Assembly: GCF_019649055.1 (NCBI RefSeq)
Contig: NW_026570221.1
Coordinates: 2,170,001 to 2,234,000, forward strand
Source: Paramacrobiotus metropolitanus
Taxonomy: Eukaryota; Tardigrada; Eutardigrada; Parachela; Macrobiotidae
Reading direction: 5' to 3'
DNA length: 64,000 nt
In this document: piece by piece, positions 61,600-64,000 of the stretch
Numbering within the stretch: position 1 is the first letter of the stretch
How the letters are laid out: each line of letters begins with the position of its first letter
Notes under the pieces: generated by a model
Databases searched by the model: none
What the model was told of the DNA's origin: nothing
What the model saw: only the letters and a program-made list of their open reading frames with translations
Made by a program: the position numbers and the translations under genes

Positions 61600-62755
61600 C
61601 GGCTGATAACTAATCAGTTTAATACAGTTTTACAATGTTCTGTGGGAAATTATTGTGCATATTATCTAAACAAAAAACGGCTTCCACCTCCGCCTTCCCG
61701 GTGCCCATCCTCACGCGTTTTATTTAAGATCGCAATAACTAACATTTGTAATAATTATAGTTGATTCTGCTTGCTATGGTGAATTTTGTAAATAAGTTGA
61801 ACGCAAGAGCAGTTTAATTATGGGTTGTCCCAGTTTTTGCCTGCTTACTTTACAATGTTTTTGCATCGGAAAATTTCTAGCAAACCGGAGTTGAGTTCTC
61901 AGCTGTGCTTCGAGCAGGATCCGTAGAGTAGACCGGTGCCAGTGTGAAAATGCAGTTTTTTAAGCGCAGTGTTTCGGTTGGGTGTTATCTAATTTTCAGG
62001 ATTCTCCTGCTGAACTGTGTCAACGCTCTATATAATCAAGAGACTGGTTGCCTTCTCAAACCGGCAGTTTTCTTTTCGGATGCCTCTATTTATTTTTTAA
62101 TTTCGGTGTAGATTGCATCAGTAAAGACATTCTGCTAATAAGAAAAAATCTTTTGCGCTACCTATCGTACCTCTCGGTTAACTTCTCGCTTTCCTTCACT
62201 TATCACTTTGTTGCTGCAAAAAAAAGATTTACGGTTTCCTTTCCGGACTTTACCTTTGATTTCAGTCGTACGATTCTTACAAGGAAAGTGATTACTGCAT
62301 TTTTCGCAGGAAAAATCGGCATACTGTTTTATAGATATGCAAAAAAGTACAACGGAAACACTCCAGGTCCAGGAAAATGAAATGGAAGTTGCTCTGTTTC
62401 ACCAGTCTCATATTTTCATGAGCAGCAACTAGACTTGTTTTTTTCAGTAGAGTTTGGTGGTGGCTATGCCGTTTAGTCCAGTGTCAGCATTTTGCGCGCT
62501 CCATTTTCGCGCCACTTAAGATGCATCAGCAGCATGACAACATACAGGCTGCAGACATCGATTGCCAAAATATTTCCAGGACTCGAGCGCCGACACGAAA
62601 TGGTCAAGTGTCTGCTGTCTCCATACTGCTTGGAAATCGTTGACAGCGGAATCTGAAGTAGGACTAAATGAGTATAAAAACTATTCCCAAATGCATGACA
62701 TTTTCACTGAGTACACTTTAAAGTACGTTATTCCGACATTGTTAGTGAATTTAGA
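61600..62755. other. No gene seen
   Basis: The 110-codon ORF at 62048-62380 is Phe/Leu-rich by base composition and has no recognisable domain. Confidence 0.5.
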
Positions 62756-63213
62756 ATGAATGCTCATCTTCCGCTGTTTGCCGTTGCGCTTGTGTTGGCA
62801 GTGTGGTCTGTCCGTAGCATGGAGATTCCAGTCGTCGAGGGTTGCCGTTTGCGCATTAAGGGACGCGTCCAGATTTCGAAACCATGGCCCATCGGGTTGA
62901 GTAACCTTGACATGTACGAAAACGTGCCCGATGTAGTATATTATAGGACGTCGCCGAGCAAATCAGTGAATACGGTCGCCTGATGGCTGATACCAGTCTG
63001 CCGCTGTGTCCACAGGACGGATATCCGGACTGCAACAACTGCCGCCCGGGTAATCCCTACGACGATCTGGTCATGACGCAATGCTGCTTCTCGCATCACT
63101 GGGCCTGGACTAACAACCGCTCCATACGGGACGTCGCCGAATACCGTGATCATCTCATGCCACAATTTGATCCTTCAAGAGATGCAGTGAAGTGGTATCT
63201 TAAGTGCTTTTAA
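62756..63213 (+). CDS. Small secreted Cys-rich protein candidate (junction unresolved)
   Basis: An ATG at 62756 opens a signal peptide (MNAHLPLFAVALVLAVWSVR). A second open segment from 62947, directly after a TATTATAG acceptor, encodes a Cys-rich part (CPQDGYPDCNNC, then a CC pair) and ends at 63213 with KWYLKCF. The two are in different frames. An intron must join them, but the best-looking donor (GTAACC at 62901) gives the wrong phase; a donor at 62867 (GTCCAG) would fit the phase but is weak. No family recognised. Confidence 0.45.
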
Positions 63214-63631
63214 TTCACATCCTAATTTTGCAACCTGAAAGTGCAGAAAATTAAGCAATCTCACTTCATCTAAAGTATACGATATTTATAATACATATTT
63301 GCAATACCAGCATGATTAGCGTCACTTACATTTCGCTTCTCACTTGATACAATCATGCTTTCTCAATATGGATCCGCGTACCGGACAGTGGACACCAAAG
63401 ACACGGTATTCTCCGCATTTTTCCACGTCAGAAAACTTGATAATTGCCTATTTATCTTGTCAACGAGATTGTATAAAGAATAATTTTTAGTTATTTAATT
63501 TTCGAAAGTTCTTGTTACGTGAAACAACGCGCGCAGAATACCGTGTCCGGTGTCTCTGTCTAGTGCGCGAATCCATATTGAGAAAGTGGGCAGGATTCGA
63601 AAAAAGTGCGAGCAAAGAAAAGTACGAGTAA
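63214..63631. other. No gene seen
   Basis: AT-rich spacer. Confidence 0.5.
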
Positions 63632-64000
63632 TCAGCAGACGAGCTAACTCGACTTATCTGCTGTCGCTTCGAAGGTGATCCTTGCACTTTGGAGCCGTAT
63701 GAGTCCATTCCCGAAAACCAACCGTATTATCCGTGGAGCCGTCGAAGCAACGGTAAACCCTTTACAGTGCAGACGAAGCCATTATGGCTGACGTCTACTT
63801 CAAAGTAACATATATAGTGGCACTTGTGTTCTATTACTTGATCCGGTTTTAAACAGTTTTGTTAACAACTGAACATTCTCACGCGATTTTTTTTTAATAT
63901 TGCCCGTTTTTCAGCGTCGATGAATTCGAATACGGGCTTGACCAAGCCGGCCACTTACATCTACAGCCGCCTTCCGGAAGTTTAGGTTTCCCAAAACCCG
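63632..64000 (+). CDS. Partial gene running off the right end
   Basis: An exon ending at 63804 (donor GTAACA) encodes CRFEGDPCTLEPYESI and PYYPWSRRSNG. The next exon starts after TTTTTCAG at 63915, joins in phase, is open to the window end and encodes VDEFEYGLDQAGHLHLQPP. The upstream start is not seen; the exon may begin after the acceptor near 63634-63637. No domain recognised. Confidence 0.4.

Noticed and set aside
62048-62380. 110-codon Phe/Leu-rich ORF as a membrane protein
   Set aside because: Composition follows the T-rich DNA; no clear start context or partner exon.

Overview
This is eukaryotic nuclear DNA from an invertebrate: genes are split by short GT-AG introns (65-560 bp in the models below), there are no operons, and about half of the window is mobile-element sequence. 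A tardigrade of the Hypsibius type fits best. That rests on my recollection of a large tardigrade protein family with a barrel-like N-terminus and an F-box, and is inference.

Regions 1-12,556 (plus strand) and 25,296-42,970 (minus strand) are two members of one family of very large Ty3/Gypsy-type LTR retrotransposons. Copy B (minus) is complete from end to end: 5-bp target duplication TTACT, two ~347-bp LTRs, and a primer-binding site complementary to the 3' end of initiator tRNA-Met. It carries gag, a nucleocapsid-like ORF with a CCHC zinc knuckle, protease, the RT thumb with RNase H, and integrase, about 17.7 kb in all. It is dead: the RT palm is missing and the pol frame has nonsense codons and frame breaks. 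Its LTRs nevertheless differ at only two positions plus one 805-bp insertion. Copy A (plus) starts inside RNase H. It has an open integrase and then about 8 kb of extra ORFs that copy B has lost: a prion-like ORF with a triplicated domain, an ORF of winged-helix-like repeats, and a zinc/coiled-coil ORF. An intact member would be roughly 24 kb.

Both copies are saturated with the octamer AAAGGTCA / TGACCTTT in all reading frames and in the UTRs. Copy B's 5' UTR holds a 13-copy array. Both copies also carry several families of short hairpins, some with compensatory changes, including tRNA-acceptor-like hairpins that end in CTCTGCTAC(CA) and can pair with the primer-binding site. I consider this the most unusual system in the window.

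Between the two copies lie a Harbinger transposase remnant, a four-exon F-box gene (13.8-16.3 kb), a four-exon secreted astacin-like gene with all zinc ligands lost and an LRR-like C-terminus (18.9-21.7 kb), and a membrane protein with an Ig-like domain (22.5-23.9 kb). Right of copy B are a ~5-kb element with inverted ends made of GACATTTCGCCGC-type repeats, a broken reverse-transcriptase C-terminal domain, a 112-bp-arm foldback, a GPCR pseudogene (49.6-51.4 kb), unassigned exons, a diverged tandem duplication (55.1-57.5 and 59.9-61.4 kb), a small secreted Cys-rich candidate and a partial gene running off the right end.
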